Part shown: in pieces, positions 35,202 to 43,834 of the stretch
Layout of the letters: each line of letters begins with the position of its first letter
How positions within the stretch are numbered: position 1 is the first letter of the stretch
Source: Rufibacter roseolus
Lineage (GTDB): Bacteria > Bacteroidota > Bacteroidia > Cytophagales > Hymenobacteraceae
DNA length: 64,000 bases
Reading direction: 5' to 3'
Assembly (NCBI RefSeq): GCF_017916365.1
Contig: NZ_JAFMSU010000002.1
Span: forward strand, 1,364,001-1,428,000
The notes under the pieces: generated by a model
Seen by the model: only the letters and a program-made list of their open reading frames with translations
The model's database searches: none
What the model was told of the DNA's origin: nothing
Made by a program: the position numbers and the translations under genes

Positions 35202-36569
35202 TCAGGAGGCAGGGTATATGTACTTTTGCAGGAACTCGTTCCTGAATTTTCCCCCAGGATCATGCTGGTGCAGCAGTTGCCTGAAATCCTCCAGCCCCTC
35301 ATACCTTGCCTGCACCACCTCCGGCGCCATGGTGAACAACTTACCCCAGTGTGGAATCGGGTTGAATGGCGCCAACTGGGCTTCCATCAAAGGCAGCAAC
35401 TCCATCACCACTTCTATGTCCTGTTTCCAGGTGGTATGAAAGGCCACGGTAGTTTTATTGTACTGCGGGCTCATCCAGAGGTCATCGGCTTTGATGGTCC
35501 TGATCTCCGAGATAAAGATGTGCGGCGAGATCTTGTCCTGGATCTGTTCTAATGCCATCATGGCCTCATAAGCGTGTTCCACCGGCACGAAGTACTCGCT
35601 TTGCAGCTCTTTCCCGGCGCTGGGCTTGAAACCCATCTTGAAGTGCGGAAGCCGGTCATACCAAGGACCGGGCACTCCCAACTGCTCCGTGGTATTCACC
35701 GCAGATTCGCTTTCAATGGGGTGCATGTTCTCCGTAGCCAGCGTTGCCCCGAAGAGTTCCGGTTCAATCGTGGAAACACCATCCTCTACCCTGCTCTTGA
35801 TCCAAACCTCGTTGATGTTCTGGTTTCGCCAATCGGTGAACAGACTCACGCTGTAGCCTTTTGCCTGTATTTCCAGAAAATGGTCTTTTAACGCCGACAT
35901 AGGCAAATTGCGGTACACCACCTGCTGCATGTCAAAGGCAGGCTGCAAGTCCAGGGTGATCTTGGTAACCACACCCAAACCGCCTAATCCTACCACTGCC
36001 CCCTTGAACGCCTCTCCGTCCTTCTCCCTGGAAAGCGTTACCACCTCGCCTTCGGCATTCACAAATTCAACCGCAGATACCGTTGTGGATAGGTTGCCAT
36101 TCTGGATGCCTGACCCATGCGTAGCAGTAGCACATGCACCCACCACCGTAATGTGCGGTAAGGAAGCCAGATTAGGCAAGGCGTAGCCGTTCTCCTGCAG
36201 AAAAGGAGCCAGTTCCCCGTAGCGCATGCCCCCTTCTACAGTCACGGTATGGACACCCTTTTCCAAAGAAACAACCGAGGCCATCAACTGAAGCGAAATG
36301 AGATTCTCCCCGCTATCCGCGATCTGGTTAAATGAGTGCCGCGATCCCAAGGCCCTTACCTTGTGGCAATTTTTAACAATAGCTTGCACCTCTTCCACGG
36401 AGGCTGGGTAATGAACCTGGTTTGTGCTATAGGTGAGGTTGCCAGCCCAGTTTTTTAACCCGGCATCTTGTCCCGTAGATTTTGCCTTGCGTTTGGTTCG
36501 GAGGATCTTGGACAAAACCACGCCACCGGCCAGTCCCAGCGAGAGGGAGAAAATGACTCTTTTAACCAT
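35202..36569 (-). CDS. FAD-linked oxidase, alditol oxidase-like
   Basis: 455 residues. A hydrophobic N-terminal segment (VIFSLSLGLAGGVVLSKIL) suggests membrane anchoring or export. The FAD-binding domain has ALGSRHSFNQIAD, where the histidine corresponds to the residue that binds FAD covalently in alditol and aldonolactone oxidases. It also has GACATATHGSG and GLGGLGVVT. The C-terminal domain contains PHWGK near the end, as in Streptomyces alditol oxidase. Such enzymes oxidise xylitol, sorbitol or sugar lactones with O2. Whether xylitol is the substrate here is unproven, although a pentose-use region lies 10 kb away. Monocistronic. Confidence 0.8.
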   Translation of the reverse strand: MVKRVIFSLSLGLAGGVVLSKILRTKRKAKSTGQDAGLKNWAGNLTYSTNQVHYPASVEEVQAIVKNCHKVRALGSRHSFNQIADSGENLISLQLMASVVSLEKGVHTVTVEGGMRYGELAPFLQENGYALPNLASLPHITVVGACATATHGSGIQNGNLSTTVSAVEFVNAEGEVVTLSREKDGEAFKGAVVGLGGLGVVTKITLDLQPAFDMQQVVYRNLPMSALKDHFLEIQAKGYSVSLFTDWRNQNINEVWIKSRVEDGVSTIEPELFGATLATENMHPIESESAVNTTEQLGVPGPWYDRLPHFKMGFKPSAGKELQSEYFVPVEHAYEAMMALEQIQDKISPHIFISEIRTIKADDLWMSPQYNKTTVAFHTTWKQDIEVVMELLPLMEAQLAPFNPIPHWGKLFTMAPEVVQARYEGLEDFRQLLHQHDPGGKFRNEFLQKYIYPAS

Positions 36570-36721
36570 GTTTTAAGAAAAGTAAAGAGATCAAAAGGGG
36601 TTAGCAGCAACTGAATTAAAGTTTATTTACCCTCCGGCCACCTTCAAATTGTAATTATAAACTGAGAACCCAAACTAGTAAAAAACCAGATTAGCAGGTA
36701 TTTTTAACTCCTTCCTATTGT

Positions 36722-37333
36722 TTACGCCGCCAACCGTTGCAGGATCACCTTGCAAGGCACTTGGGAAGTAACTTTTACCTGATGCTTTTTGTGCAGCGGG
36801 ATCCCAAAGAAATCGCCGGGCTTTAAATGGTTGACTTCTCCATCTACGGTGATGTCGCAGGTGCCTTCCACAATCAGGAAGCGCTCCAGTTCATCATGGT
36901 GCACTTCTTCCGGGGCAACGTCTGTGAGCCAGGCAATGGCGGTGGTGGCACTGGGCGTATAGCCGATGATCTTCACGTAAATGTCCTCCAGCTGAGCAGG
37001 CGTCTGCAGATCCGGGCGGTTAAGCCAGGCGGCGTAGTCTTCCACCTTGGAGGCTGGGGAAAGGTTGGGCGGAGAAGAAACCGGCTCGCCGTTCTTCATG
37101 CGCTCCATATAGTCAATGATGGCCAGCACCAGGGGCTTCACCGTGGGGCTGGGCTCCGCAGCGTGGGCCAGGGCGTAAGCTTCTATGCTTTGCCGGATGG
37201 TTTCAATCTCTTCGCGGATTTCTGGGTGGGCGGCGGCCATTTGCTCTACTTCCTGGGTTTCATCAGGGGTAGTCAAGTCCATTACGTACAGCTCTAAAAT
37301 CCCGGATTCTATAAAGTCAGTGATGGGGTTCAT
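36722..37333 (-). CDS. Anti-sigma factor with C-terminal cupin sensor
   Basis: 203 residues. The N-terminal 75 residues (SGILELYVMDLTTPDETQEVEQM, AAHPEIREEI) resemble the RskA-type anti-sigma domain. The zinc motif HX3CX2C of the ZAS class is absent, and there is no membrane helix. The C-terminal 90 residues form a cupin (HHDELERFLIVEGTCDITVDG, LKPGDFFGIP), as in ChrR-like regulators. It overlaps the sigma factor stop by four bases (ATGA), so the two are made together. Inference: a soluble anti-sigma factor that binds the adjacent ECF sigma and releases it when the cupin senses a ligand, metal or oxidant. Confidence 0.8.
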   Translation of the reverse strand: MNPITDFIESGILELYVMDLTTPDETQEVEQMAAAHPEIREEIETIRQSIEAYALAHAAEPSPTVKPLVLAIIDYMERMKNGEPVSSPPNLSPASKVEDYAAWLNRPDLQTPAQLEDIYVKIIGYTPSATTAIAWLTDVAPEEVHHDELERFLIVEGTCDITVDGEVNHLKPGDFFGIPLHKKHQVKVTSQVPCKVILQRLAA

Positions 37334-37878
37334 GCTGTTTTCTCCGCTCCTAAATGTTTGAAAGCCAGTTTCAGGTGGCTTTTAAGTTGTTCTTGTGAGA
37401 TTCCCAAAGCTTCGGCGGCTTGTGAGCAGCTGTAGCCTTTGAGGTAAATTAAATCAATGACGGCTTTTTCCTGAGGTTCCAGTTGGCAGAAGGCTTCCTG
37501 CGTTCGGGCATCCTCCAACAGGTTAGGGCTTATTTTGGCTTCTTTGTCAGAAACCGGCTCTTGGGGGGAAGTTTGGGTAAGATGAAGGTACTTGCCGGTT
37601 TTCTGCGCTTCCAGGGCTATTCCCCGGGCCATAGCCAAGGCCCAGGACAGGAACCCAGACTTGGAGGGATCATAGATATGGATGCGGGACCAGATAGAAA
37701 GGAAGGTTTCTTTCAACACCTCTTCGGCTACCTCGGTGTGCTGCACCATCCGGCAGATCATACCCATGAGGGCGGGGGCATACGCATCGTACAGAAGACT
37801 AAACGCGTCTTGCCTTCCTTGCCGGATTGCCTCTACCAGGCGCTGTTCCTTTTCTGGTCCTATCCTACTTTCCACCAT
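37330..37878 (-). CDS. ECF-type RNA polymerase sigma factor
   Basis: 182 residues with region 2 (QDAFSLLYDAYAPALMGMICRMV...EEVLKETFLSIW, about 22-66) and region 4 (EPQEKAVIDLIYLKGYSCSQAAEALGISQEQLKSHL, about 130-168). Region 4 carries a helix-turn-helix. This is the sigma-70 family, extracytoplasmic-function type, which directs polymerase to a small set of promoters. It is coupled to the cupin anti-sigma gene that follows. In ChrR-like systems the sigma answers singlet oxygen or metals; here the signal is unknown. Target promoters are not evident in the window. Confidence 0.9.
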   Translation of the reverse strand: MVESRIGPEKEQRLVEAIRQGRQDAFSLLYDAYAPALMGMICRMVQHTEVAEEVLKETFLSIWSRIHIYDPSKSGFLSWALAMARGIALEAQKTGKYLHLTQTSPQEPVSDKEAKISPNLLEDARTQEAFCQLEPQEKAVIDLIYLKGYSCSQAAEALGISQEQLKSHLKLAFKHLGAEKTA

Positions 37879-38075
37879 AGAAGCTCTTTTCTTAGTCCCA
37901 TCTCCTACCCAAAAACCAATTCAAGGGCAAGCAGCCCCTAAGATACGCCAAGACCGTGGTTATCCCAAATAGAGCTGCCTTGCAACAACTCTTTACCTTT
38001 TTAGGCAATAAGTGAGTATTACCGTAGGCATCAAAGGAAATAACTGCCTGCTGATGCGAAACCTGCCGGAATAGC

Positions 38076-38993
38076 TTACTTAGGGAGTTCCAGCACAAAC
38101 TCCTTCCCGGGAGGCACGGTCAGTTTGAAGCTCTTGATCCAGGGATTGTAAAGGCGCAGGGTTTTGTAGTTGGTGCCTTGGTCCAGCGCGAATTGGGCCA
38201 GGTCCGGGATGGAGGAAGTAACCGTCAAAGAGCGGGTGGGTAGTGCCTCATAGCCCTGCTCTTTGGGCAAGTCAAAACCATATTTTGCAGGGTTGCCCAA
38301 AACCTCTTTTAAAGCCAGAATCCGGAACATGTACCTGGACGTTTCATCGTTCAGGTACAAATCATAATAAGAGTCTACTTTCTGTTGTTCCAGGGCGCGG
38401 TCAATGCCTCCTACCCCTCGGTTATAGGCAGCGGCGGCATTCGTCCAGGAGCCAAACTTCTTCTTTGCTGATTTCAGGTACCGGCAAGCTGCCAAAGTAG
38501 ATTTCCTTACGTGGAAACGCTCATCAACCTCGGCGTTCACCAGCAGGCCATAACCCCGGGCAGTATCGGGCATGAGTTGCCAGAACCCCGAGGCCCCGGC
38601 GGGCGAGGTCACGTGGCTGAACAGACTCTCGGCCAGAGAAAGATACACGAAATCCTCGGGGATGTCATTCTCGCGGAGCATGCGCTCGATCTCGGGCCGG
38701 TAGCGCTGCATCCGCTTCAGGCCCAGCAAAGTAGTGGCCTGCAGGTAGGAATTCACCAGCAGCTCCCGGTCCAGGCGCTCGGCCACATCCGGCACTTCCA
38801 GCGGTACGGGTTCTCCAGCAAAGGAAAGCGAAGAAGGCAGGCCTGGGGCTTTGATCACCTCACCCCGGGTAAAACGGACCTCGGCGTCTCCGCCGGCCGG
38901 CGAATCTCCCGTGAAAGACTGCTGACTGCATAGGTTAAGGGTTATGGCAATAAACCCTAATCCGCCCAGATATTTCCAAATGTTGTCTGTCAT
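38076..38993 (-). CDS. Lytic transglycosylase, MltD-like
   Basis: 305 residues. A hydrophobic N-terminus (YLGGLGFIAITLNLCSQQ) is a signal peptide, with a cysteine that might be lipidated although the lipobox (LNLC) is poor. The SLT domain (about 95-235) has the catalytic glutamate in YLSLAESLFSHVTSPAGASGFWQLMP and the motif AAAAYNRGVGGIDRA. It cleaves the glycan strands of peptidoglycan in the periplasm. The C-terminal 60 residues (SIPDLAQFALDQGTNYKTLRLYNPWI) look like a degenerate LysM-type extension. Monocistronic, in a stretch with no hairpin on either side. Confidence 0.88.
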   Translation of the reverse strand: MTDNIWKYLGGLGFIAITLNLCSQQSFTGDSPAGGDAEVRFTRGEVIKAPGLPSSLSFAGEPVPLEVPDVAERLDRELLVNSYLQATTLLGLKRMQRYRPEIERMLRENDIPEDFVYLSLAESLFSHVTSPAGASGFWQLMPDTARGYGLLVNAEVDERFHVRKSTLAACRYLKSAKKKFGSWTNAAAAYNRGVGGIDRALEQQKVDSYYDLYLNDETSRYMFRILALKEVLGNPAKYGFDLPKEQGYEALPTRSLTVTSSIPDLAQFALDQGTNYKTLRLYNPWIKSFKLTVPPGKEFVLELPK

Positions 38994-39313
38994 GATCGTG
39001 CTCCTTTCCTGCTGAATTCCTATGCTACCATAACCCTGCCAAAGCTGCTTTTAGTTTACCACCAGCAAAATGTTGTTCTTAATTACCGACCTTTTTTACC
39101 TAAAAAGTACAAGATACGTTCCAAAAAACAGGAAATTAGTCTTTCCCCGATGGCAGAAAAGAAACTTCTCTTCCCTTAATTGTTTCCTTGCCATAATCAG
39201 AAAAATAACCGCAAAACAGCCCAGGGCCTTCCCTGCCATCACAGCCAGCCATTATAACATATTGGTAATGTTGCTTTTACCTTAAAGTAACAGAAAAGGG
39301 TCTTCTTTACAAC
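38994..39313. other. Divergent intergenic region of 320 bp
   Basis: It holds a half-conserved palindrome copy at about 39188-39218 and a weak TACCTTAA box at 39278-39285 before the small membrane gene. A short plus-strand frame at 39070-39285 reads as random sequence and is not called. Confidence 0.45.
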
Positions 39314-39628
39314 ATGGAAAAGCTAATTATTCTTTACTGTCTTTTGATTGTGGCTCTTCTGGGCGTGCTTCTGGTTTTACCCCTTTTCATGACGGTCAAA
39401 AAACCAGATGACGCGCATTCCAGGCATGAAAAAGTCCTTTTTGCCTGCGGTGGTATGATCGGGTTGATCATTCTTCACTTGAATTGGCTTCTGTTGCCTT
39501 GGAGCAGAGAACAGAAAGGAGACGCGGTAGCATTCAGCACGATCATCCTTTTAACATTTTTGCTTCTGGTACCAATTTTTTTCCTGGTCCTGCAAAGACA
39601 AAAAAACACACAACCTCTAACCCCCTGA
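39314..39628 (+). CDS. Small membrane protein, three membrane segments
   Basis: 104 residues with hydrophobic segments at about 4-26 (LIILYCLLIVALLGVLLVLP), 43-62 and 74-95 (STIILLTFLLLVPIFFLVL). A short charged loop with KKPDDAHSRHEK lies between the first two. There is no recognised domain. It reads like a true membrane protein, not a chance frame, because hydrophobic blocks and charged loops alternate regularly. It precedes the DUF892 gene by 168 bases on the same strand. Function unknown. Confidence 0.65.
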   Translation: MEKLIILYCLLIVALLGVLLVLPLFMTVKKPDDAHSRHEKVLFACGGMIGLIILHLNWLLLPWSREQKGDAVAFSTIILLTFLLLVPIFFLVLQRQKNTQPLTP

Positions 39629-39796
39629 AAAATCAGCACCTTAGGCACGGGATCCGCAGGAGAAACCACAAAAAGAAAGGTGAAAGGCCATGTATGAATT
39701 AATGGAGGAGGAGTTAAATCTTCCAATCTTTTTTAACCCTCTTCTTACCCCCTCGTATAGTTGTTGTAAATACTAACCAACAGAACTTATAACACT

Positions 39797-40288
39797 ATGG
39801 CTAAGTTAAAAACCTTGGAAGATTTGTTTGAGCACCAGCTCAAGGACCTATATAGCGCTGAAAAACAAGGCGTTGCTGCGTTGACCAAAATGATCAAAGC
39901 CACTGAAGACGAAAAACTGAAGCAGGCGATCACCACCCACCTGGAAGAAACCAAAGCCCAGAAAGACCGCCTGGAGAAAGTGTGCGAACTGGTAGGCACC
40001 AGCCCCGGACGCATGAAGTGCAAAGCCATGGAAGGCCTGGTAGAAGAAGGTGAGGAAACCATTGAGGAAGACGCTACCCCAGAGGTAAAAGACGCCGGCC
40101 TCATTGCCTCTATCCAGCGCATGGAGCATTATGAAATTGCCGGTTACGGAACTGCCGCTCACTTCGCAGAGCGCCTGGGCCACGCCGAGGCTGCCCAACT
40201 CCTGAGACAAACTTTGGAGGAAGAGCAAAAAACAGATACGCTGCTGAACGAGCTGGCGAAAAGCTACATCAACGAGAAAGCCGAATAG
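39797..40288 (+). CDS. Ferritin-like DUF892 (YciE-type) protein
   Basis: 163 residues, fully alpha-helical, the length of the DUF892/YciE family. It starts with LEDLFEHQLKDLYSAEKQ, the family's first helix with metal-type glutamates, and carries IQRMEHYEIAGYGTA and a final LEEEQKTDTLLNELA, which make up a four-helix bundle with E and H residues as in ferritin-like dimetal sites. Members rise under stress in several bacteria; enzymatic activity is not established. It is followed by an intrinsic terminator and has its own upstream gap, so it is a single-gene unit. Confidence 0.9.
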   Translation: MAKLKTLEDLFEHQLKDLYSAEKQGVAALTKMIKATEDEKLKQAITTHLEETKAQKDRLEKVCELVGTSPGRMKCKAMEGLVEEGEETIEEDATPEVKDAGLIASIQRMEHYEIAGYGTAAHFAERLGHAEAAQLLRQTLEEEQKTDTLLNELAKSYINEKAE

Positions 40289-40305
40289 CTGCAAGTTGAA
40301 GAAAG

Positions 40306-40345
40306 ACAGGAAAGCCTGTTCCTCTAGGGGAGCAGGCTTTCCTGT
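40306..40345 (+). terminator. Terminator of the DUF892 gene
   Basis: A 13-bp perfect stem ACAGGAAAGCCTG (40306-40318 with 40333-40345) spans a 14-base loop, 18 bases after the stop codon. No long T run. Confidence 0.7.
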
Positions 40346-40379
40346 TTATAGGCCGTTTCTGTAAAACCAAGCTAAAAAT
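40341..40379. repeat. Dispersed intergenic palindrome
   Basis: CCTGTTTATAGGCCGTTTC with AAAACCAAGCTAAAAATA. Its left end shares five bases with the terminator stem of the DUF892 gene. Confidence 0.5.
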
Positions 40380-40430
40380 ATTTACCTACGAAGGCGAGTT
40401 TAAAGGATGATTCCCGAAATTTGACCTAAC

Positions 40431-42980
40431 ATGTCATCTACTACTTCCCTTTCCTTTTTACCCGATTTACCGGTCAAAGAAGCCTTGCCGCGCCTGCTCA
40501 CCACCCTGGCAACCAACTCCCGTGCCGTGCTGGAGGCGCCGCCCGGCGCCGGTAAAACCACCCTTGTTCCCCTGGCTTTACTCAACGCCGATTGGCGCGA
40601 CGATGGCAAAATCCTCATGCTGGAACCCCGTCGGCTCGCCGCCCGCGCCGCCGCCCAACGCATGTCTGACCTGCTGGGCGAGGAAGTGGGCCAGACCGTG
40701 GGGTATTGGGTACGGATGGAGCACATAGTGTCACAGCACACCCGCATTGAGGTAGTCACCGAAGGCATTCTCACGCGTCTGCTCCAGAGCGATCCGGCCC
40801 TGGAAGGAGTAGCGGCTATCATCTTTGATGAATTCCATGAGCGTAGCCTCCAGGCCGATGTAGGGCTGGCCCTGGCCCTGGATGCCCAGGCCGTGCTCCG
40901 GCCCGATCTGCGGATCCTGGTCATGAGTGCCACCCTGGATGCCACCACCGTGGCCAATTGGTTGGAAGCGCCCGTGGTCAAAAGCGAAGGCCGCCAGTTC
41001 CCCGTGGAGACGCACTACCTCTCCCCCGCTGAGATGGCTTCTGCCGGACAAAGACCCGCTGAGCGTTTAGCGAACCTTTTACCCAAATCCATCAGAAAAG
41101 CCCTGAACCAGGAACCGGAGGGCGATGTGCTGGTTTTCCTGCCCGGTATGGGCGAAATGCGGCGCGTGGCCCAGGCCCTGGAAGGAAAACTGGCCTCCAC
41201 CATTGACCTGCACCTGCTGCACGGTGACTTGAACCTTACCCAGCAATTGGCCGCTATCCGGCCGGCTCCGGCTGGCAGGAGAAAGATCGTGCTGGCCACC
41301 AGCATCGCGGAGACCAGTTTGACCATTGAGGGCGTGAAGGTGGTGATTGACGGCGGATTTGCGCGCGTTCCCAAGTTCGTGCCGCGCATTGGGCTTACCA
41401 CGCTGGCCACCATTCCGATCTCCCGGGCCGCCGCCGATCAGCGCCGCGGACGGGCCGGCCGTCTGGGGCCGGGCGTCTGCTATCGCATGTGGTCCTCCGC
41501 CGACCAGCTCCAACTGGCCGACCGGCAGACTCCCGAAATCTGTGAGGCAGACTTGACGGGTTTGGCCCTGGAACTGTCCATTTGGGGTGCTCAAGAAGCT
41601 ACCGACCTGAAGTGGCTGGACACCCCACCCGCCGCCGCGCTTTCCCTCGCCCGCGACCTGCTGGTACGCCTGGAAGCCCTGGATAAATCTGGCAAAGCCT
41701 CGGCCCACGGGAAAGCCCTGGCGGCCTTGGGACTTTCCCCGCGGTTGGGCCATCTGGTGGTGCGCGGCCAGGCCCTGGGTTTGGGTGCCACCGCCTGTGA
41801 TCTGGCCGCCCTGCTCTCGGACCGCGACATCCTCAAACCCATGCAGATTTCCTACTCAGATCCGCTGCCGGACCTTACCCTGCGCCTGGAACTGCTAGAC
41901 GGTCAGTTGCCACCTACGCCGGGTTATACGGTAGATGTCAACACCGTGCGCAAAATACGGGAACAGGCCCAGAACCTCCGGCAGCGCATTAAAACCAAAA
42001 GAACGCCGCCTGATTACGGCGCCATTGGGCTTCTGACTGCCCTTGCTTACCCAGACCGTTTGGCCCAGCGGGAAACCTCCGGACGCATCAGGCTCATCTC
42101 AGGTCAGCGCGCTTCCTTGCAGACTGAGCTGTTCGGCGAGGCCGAGTTCTACGCCATCGCGCACCTGGAACTGGGCACCCGGCCCCGGGTTTTGTCGGCA
42201 GCTACCGTAACAAAAGAAGAGTTGCTCACCCATTTCTCAGGCCAGTTGGAGCGGGTGGAGGAAGTACGCTGGGACGCGGCAACGGAGAAAGTTATTGCCC
42301 GGCAGATCACGCGCATGGGCGCCTTGACTCTGGAAGAATCGACAGTTCAGAACCCAAACCAGGAACTGGTGGCGCAGGCGCTGTTGCAGGCCCTGAGAGA
42401 AAAAGGGATTGAGCGGATGCCGTGGTCTGAGGAAGCGCAGAAAACCCGCCAGCGGCTGGCATTTCTGCACCAGCTTTTGCCAGACCAGTGGCCGGATGTC
42501 TCGGAAGAAGTTCTGGAGGCGACGATGGAGGAATGGCTGTTGCCGCACCTGTTGGGTTTACGCACCCTGGAGCAAGTGGCCAAATTAGATTTCAAGGAGA
42601 TTCTGCTCGCAGACCTTTCCTGGGACCAGCGCCAGGAGATGGATCGCTTGGCGCCGTCACACCTGGAGGTGCCTAGTGGCTCCCGCATCGGGGTGAATTA
42701 CGAAAATCCCACTACTCCGGTGCTGGCCGTGCGGCTGCAGGAGGTTTTCGGCATGCTGGACACCCCACTGATTGGCGGCGGCAAGGTGCCGGTACTCATC
42801 CACCTGCTTTCGCCGGCCTCGCGCCCGGTGCAGGTCACGCGGGACCTGAGAAGCTTCTGGACTACCGGCTACTTCGATGTCAGGAAAGATCTGAGAGGTC
42901 GTTATCCCAAACACTTCTGGCCAGATGACCCACTTTCGGCGGTACCCACCAGGGGCACGAAGAAACGCCCTCATCCTTAA
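40431..42980 (+). CDS. hrpB: ATP-dependent helicase HrpB
   Basis: 849 residues, the usual HrpB length. The DEAH-type helicase core has EAPPGAGKTT (about 35-44), motif II DEFH, SATLDA, LPGMGEM, ATSIAETSLTIEGV and QRRGRAGRLGPG. The C-terminal part carries the HrpB signature VLAVRLQEVFGMLDTPLIG and the conserved end WTTGYFDVRKDLRGRYPKHFWPDDP. HrpB proteins are cytoplasmic RNA helicases of uncertain cellular role. An ATTTG box seven bases before the ATG (40419-40423) could mean a leaderless transcript, though the match to TAnnTTTG is incomplete. It converges with the next minus-strand gene at a shared terminator. Confidence 0.95.
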   Translation: MSSTTSLSFLPDLPVKEALPRLLTTLATNSRAVLEAPPGAGKTTLVPLALLNADWRDDGKILMLEPRRLAARAAAQRMSDLLGEEVGQTVGYWVRMEHIVSQHTRIEVVTEGILTRLLQSDPALEGVAAIIFDEFHERSLQADVGLALALDAQAVLRPDLRILVMSATLDATTVANWLEAPVVKSEGRQFPVETHYLSPAEMASAGQRPAERLANLLPKSIRKALNQEPEGDVLVFLPGMGEMRRVAQALEGKLASTIDLHLLHGDLNLTQQLAAIRPAPAGRRKIVLATSIAETSLTIEGVKVVIDGGFARVPKFVPRIGLTTLATIPISRAAADQRRGRAGRLGPGVCYRMWSSADQLQLADRQTPEICEADLTGLALELSIWGAQEATDLKWLDTPPAAALSLARDLLVRLEALDKSGKASAHGKALAALGLSPRLGHLVVRGQALGLGATACDLAALLSDRDILKPMQISYSDPLPDLTLRLELLDGQLPPTPGYTVDVNTVRKIREQAQNLRQRIKTKRTPPDYGAIGLLTALAYPDRLAQRETSGRIRLISGQRASLQTELFGEAEFYAIAHLELGTRPRVLSAATVTKEELLTHFSGQLERVEEVRWDAATEKVIARQITRMGALTLEESTVQNPNQELVAQALLQALREKGIERMPWSEEAQKTRQRLAFLHQLLPDQWPDVSEEVLEATMEEWLLPHLLGLRTLEQVAKLDFKEILLADLSWDQRQEMDRLAPSHLEVPSGSRIGVNYENPTTPVLAVRLQEVFGMLDTPLIGGGKVPVLIHLLSPASRPVQVTRDLRSFWTTGYFDVRKDLRGRYPKHFWPDDPLSAVPTRGTKKRPHP

Positions 42981-43020
42981 TTTTTAAGGCTATAGGAAAG
43001 GAGTAGGTTTAAATTAATAG

Positions 43021-43062
43021 CAGGCATTTTAGTCCTATTTTTATCAAAACAGCCTTAAAAAG
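43021..43062. repeat. Dispersed intergenic palindrome
   Basis: CATTTTAGTCCTATTTTT and CAAAACAGCCTTAAAAAG. It abuts the following terminator. Confidence 0.5.
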
Positions 43063-43097
43063 AAAAGGGGAAACCGAAGCTTCCCCTTTTCTTTTTT
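43057..43097. terminator. Bidirectional terminator between hrpB and a minus-strand gene
   Basis: A perfect 16-bp stem (43057-43072 with 43081-43096) with GGGG/CCCC core, eight-base loop, and A-rich left and T-rich right flanks. It suits transcription from either side. Confidence 0.85.
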
Positions 43098-43112
43098 GAA
43101 ATCTACCGGAAA

Positions 43113-43439
43113 TTAGTGTCCGGCGTTTCTGATCTCGGCGTTAGCACCTGCCGGACGGTTAGGACCGTCTTTCTCGCCGTCAGAGCCTTTTACTTTTACA
43201 AGTTTGTTGTAAAGACCCAACAGCAGGAATGGCGCAGGCCATTGACCCACAAACAGTGCTTCGTCATCTTTTTTCATCACTTTGAGGGTAGCCGATACGG
43301 CCATAGACCCAAGGGCAGCCCACAAAAACAGATCTGAAGGCAACTTGGCAGTATACTCTTCAATGGTACGAGCTACTGGTCCTTCTTTATGGTCTGGGTT
43401 AAAGTTGTCGGCTTTTTCTTTCAAGTTTGATACGTCCAT
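43113..43439 (-). CDS. Small hypothetical membrane-associated protein
   Basis: 108 residues. There are two hydrophobic stretches (SDLFLWAALGSMAVSATLKV at about 35-54 and FVGQWPAPFLLLGLYNKLV at about 64-82), separated by a charged KKDDEA turn, consistent with a helical hairpin in the membrane. Both ends are charged and probably cytoplasmic. No known domain; I recall similar short proteins in Hymenobacteraceae. It shares the bidirectional terminator with hrpB. Function unknown. Confidence 0.65.
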   Translation of the reverse strand: MDVSNLKEKADNFNPDHKEGPVARTIEEYTAKLPSDLFLWAALGSMAVSATLKVMKKDDEALFVGQWPAPFLLLGLYNKLVKVKGSDGEKDGPNRPAGANAEIRNAGH

Positions 43440-43834
43440 AGTAGTATTTTGATTATAATATGTGGTACATGGATATCAAAACGTAGGAAGTATTTCTAGG
43501 GTTGGCAAAAATACGCAAGAAGTGAAATAGCCTACCATGGAATGGTTTACTTTTCGCTTGTAATTCACCCAACCAGAGGCGCAATTATCAGGCGCTAAGT
43601 ACAACACGGAAGCAGAAATTATGAGAAGGAAGTCTGCTTAAGAGAGCAAGACATAAAGCCTTTTTTCAGGCTGTTCAAACGGGGATGATGTCTGGTTTTG
43701 CCGCGCTTCCTGGGCATGATTCAGAAAGACCAACCGCAGCTTTTACCTATCTTTGAATTTACCAGAACAAACGCACCCCCCTTTTACAGGCTGTTTTCCT
43801 GAAATCAGCTTAAAAACAGTTTGACAGCCTTTGG
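43440..43834. other. Intergenic region of 395 bp
   Basis: It contains one palindrome copy at 43781-43820, directly past the stop codon of the MBL-fold gene. No other feature can be supported. Confidence 0.5.
43781..43820. repeat. Dispersed intergenic palindrome
   Basis: CTTTTACAGGCTGTTTTC with GAAATCAGCTTAAAAACAG, 15 bases past the MBL-fold stop codon. Confidence 0.6.

Noticed and set aside
39070..39285. 71-codon plus-strand frame before the small membrane gene
   Set aside because: No regular hydrophobic or charged pattern; covers a palindrome copy and probable promoter.
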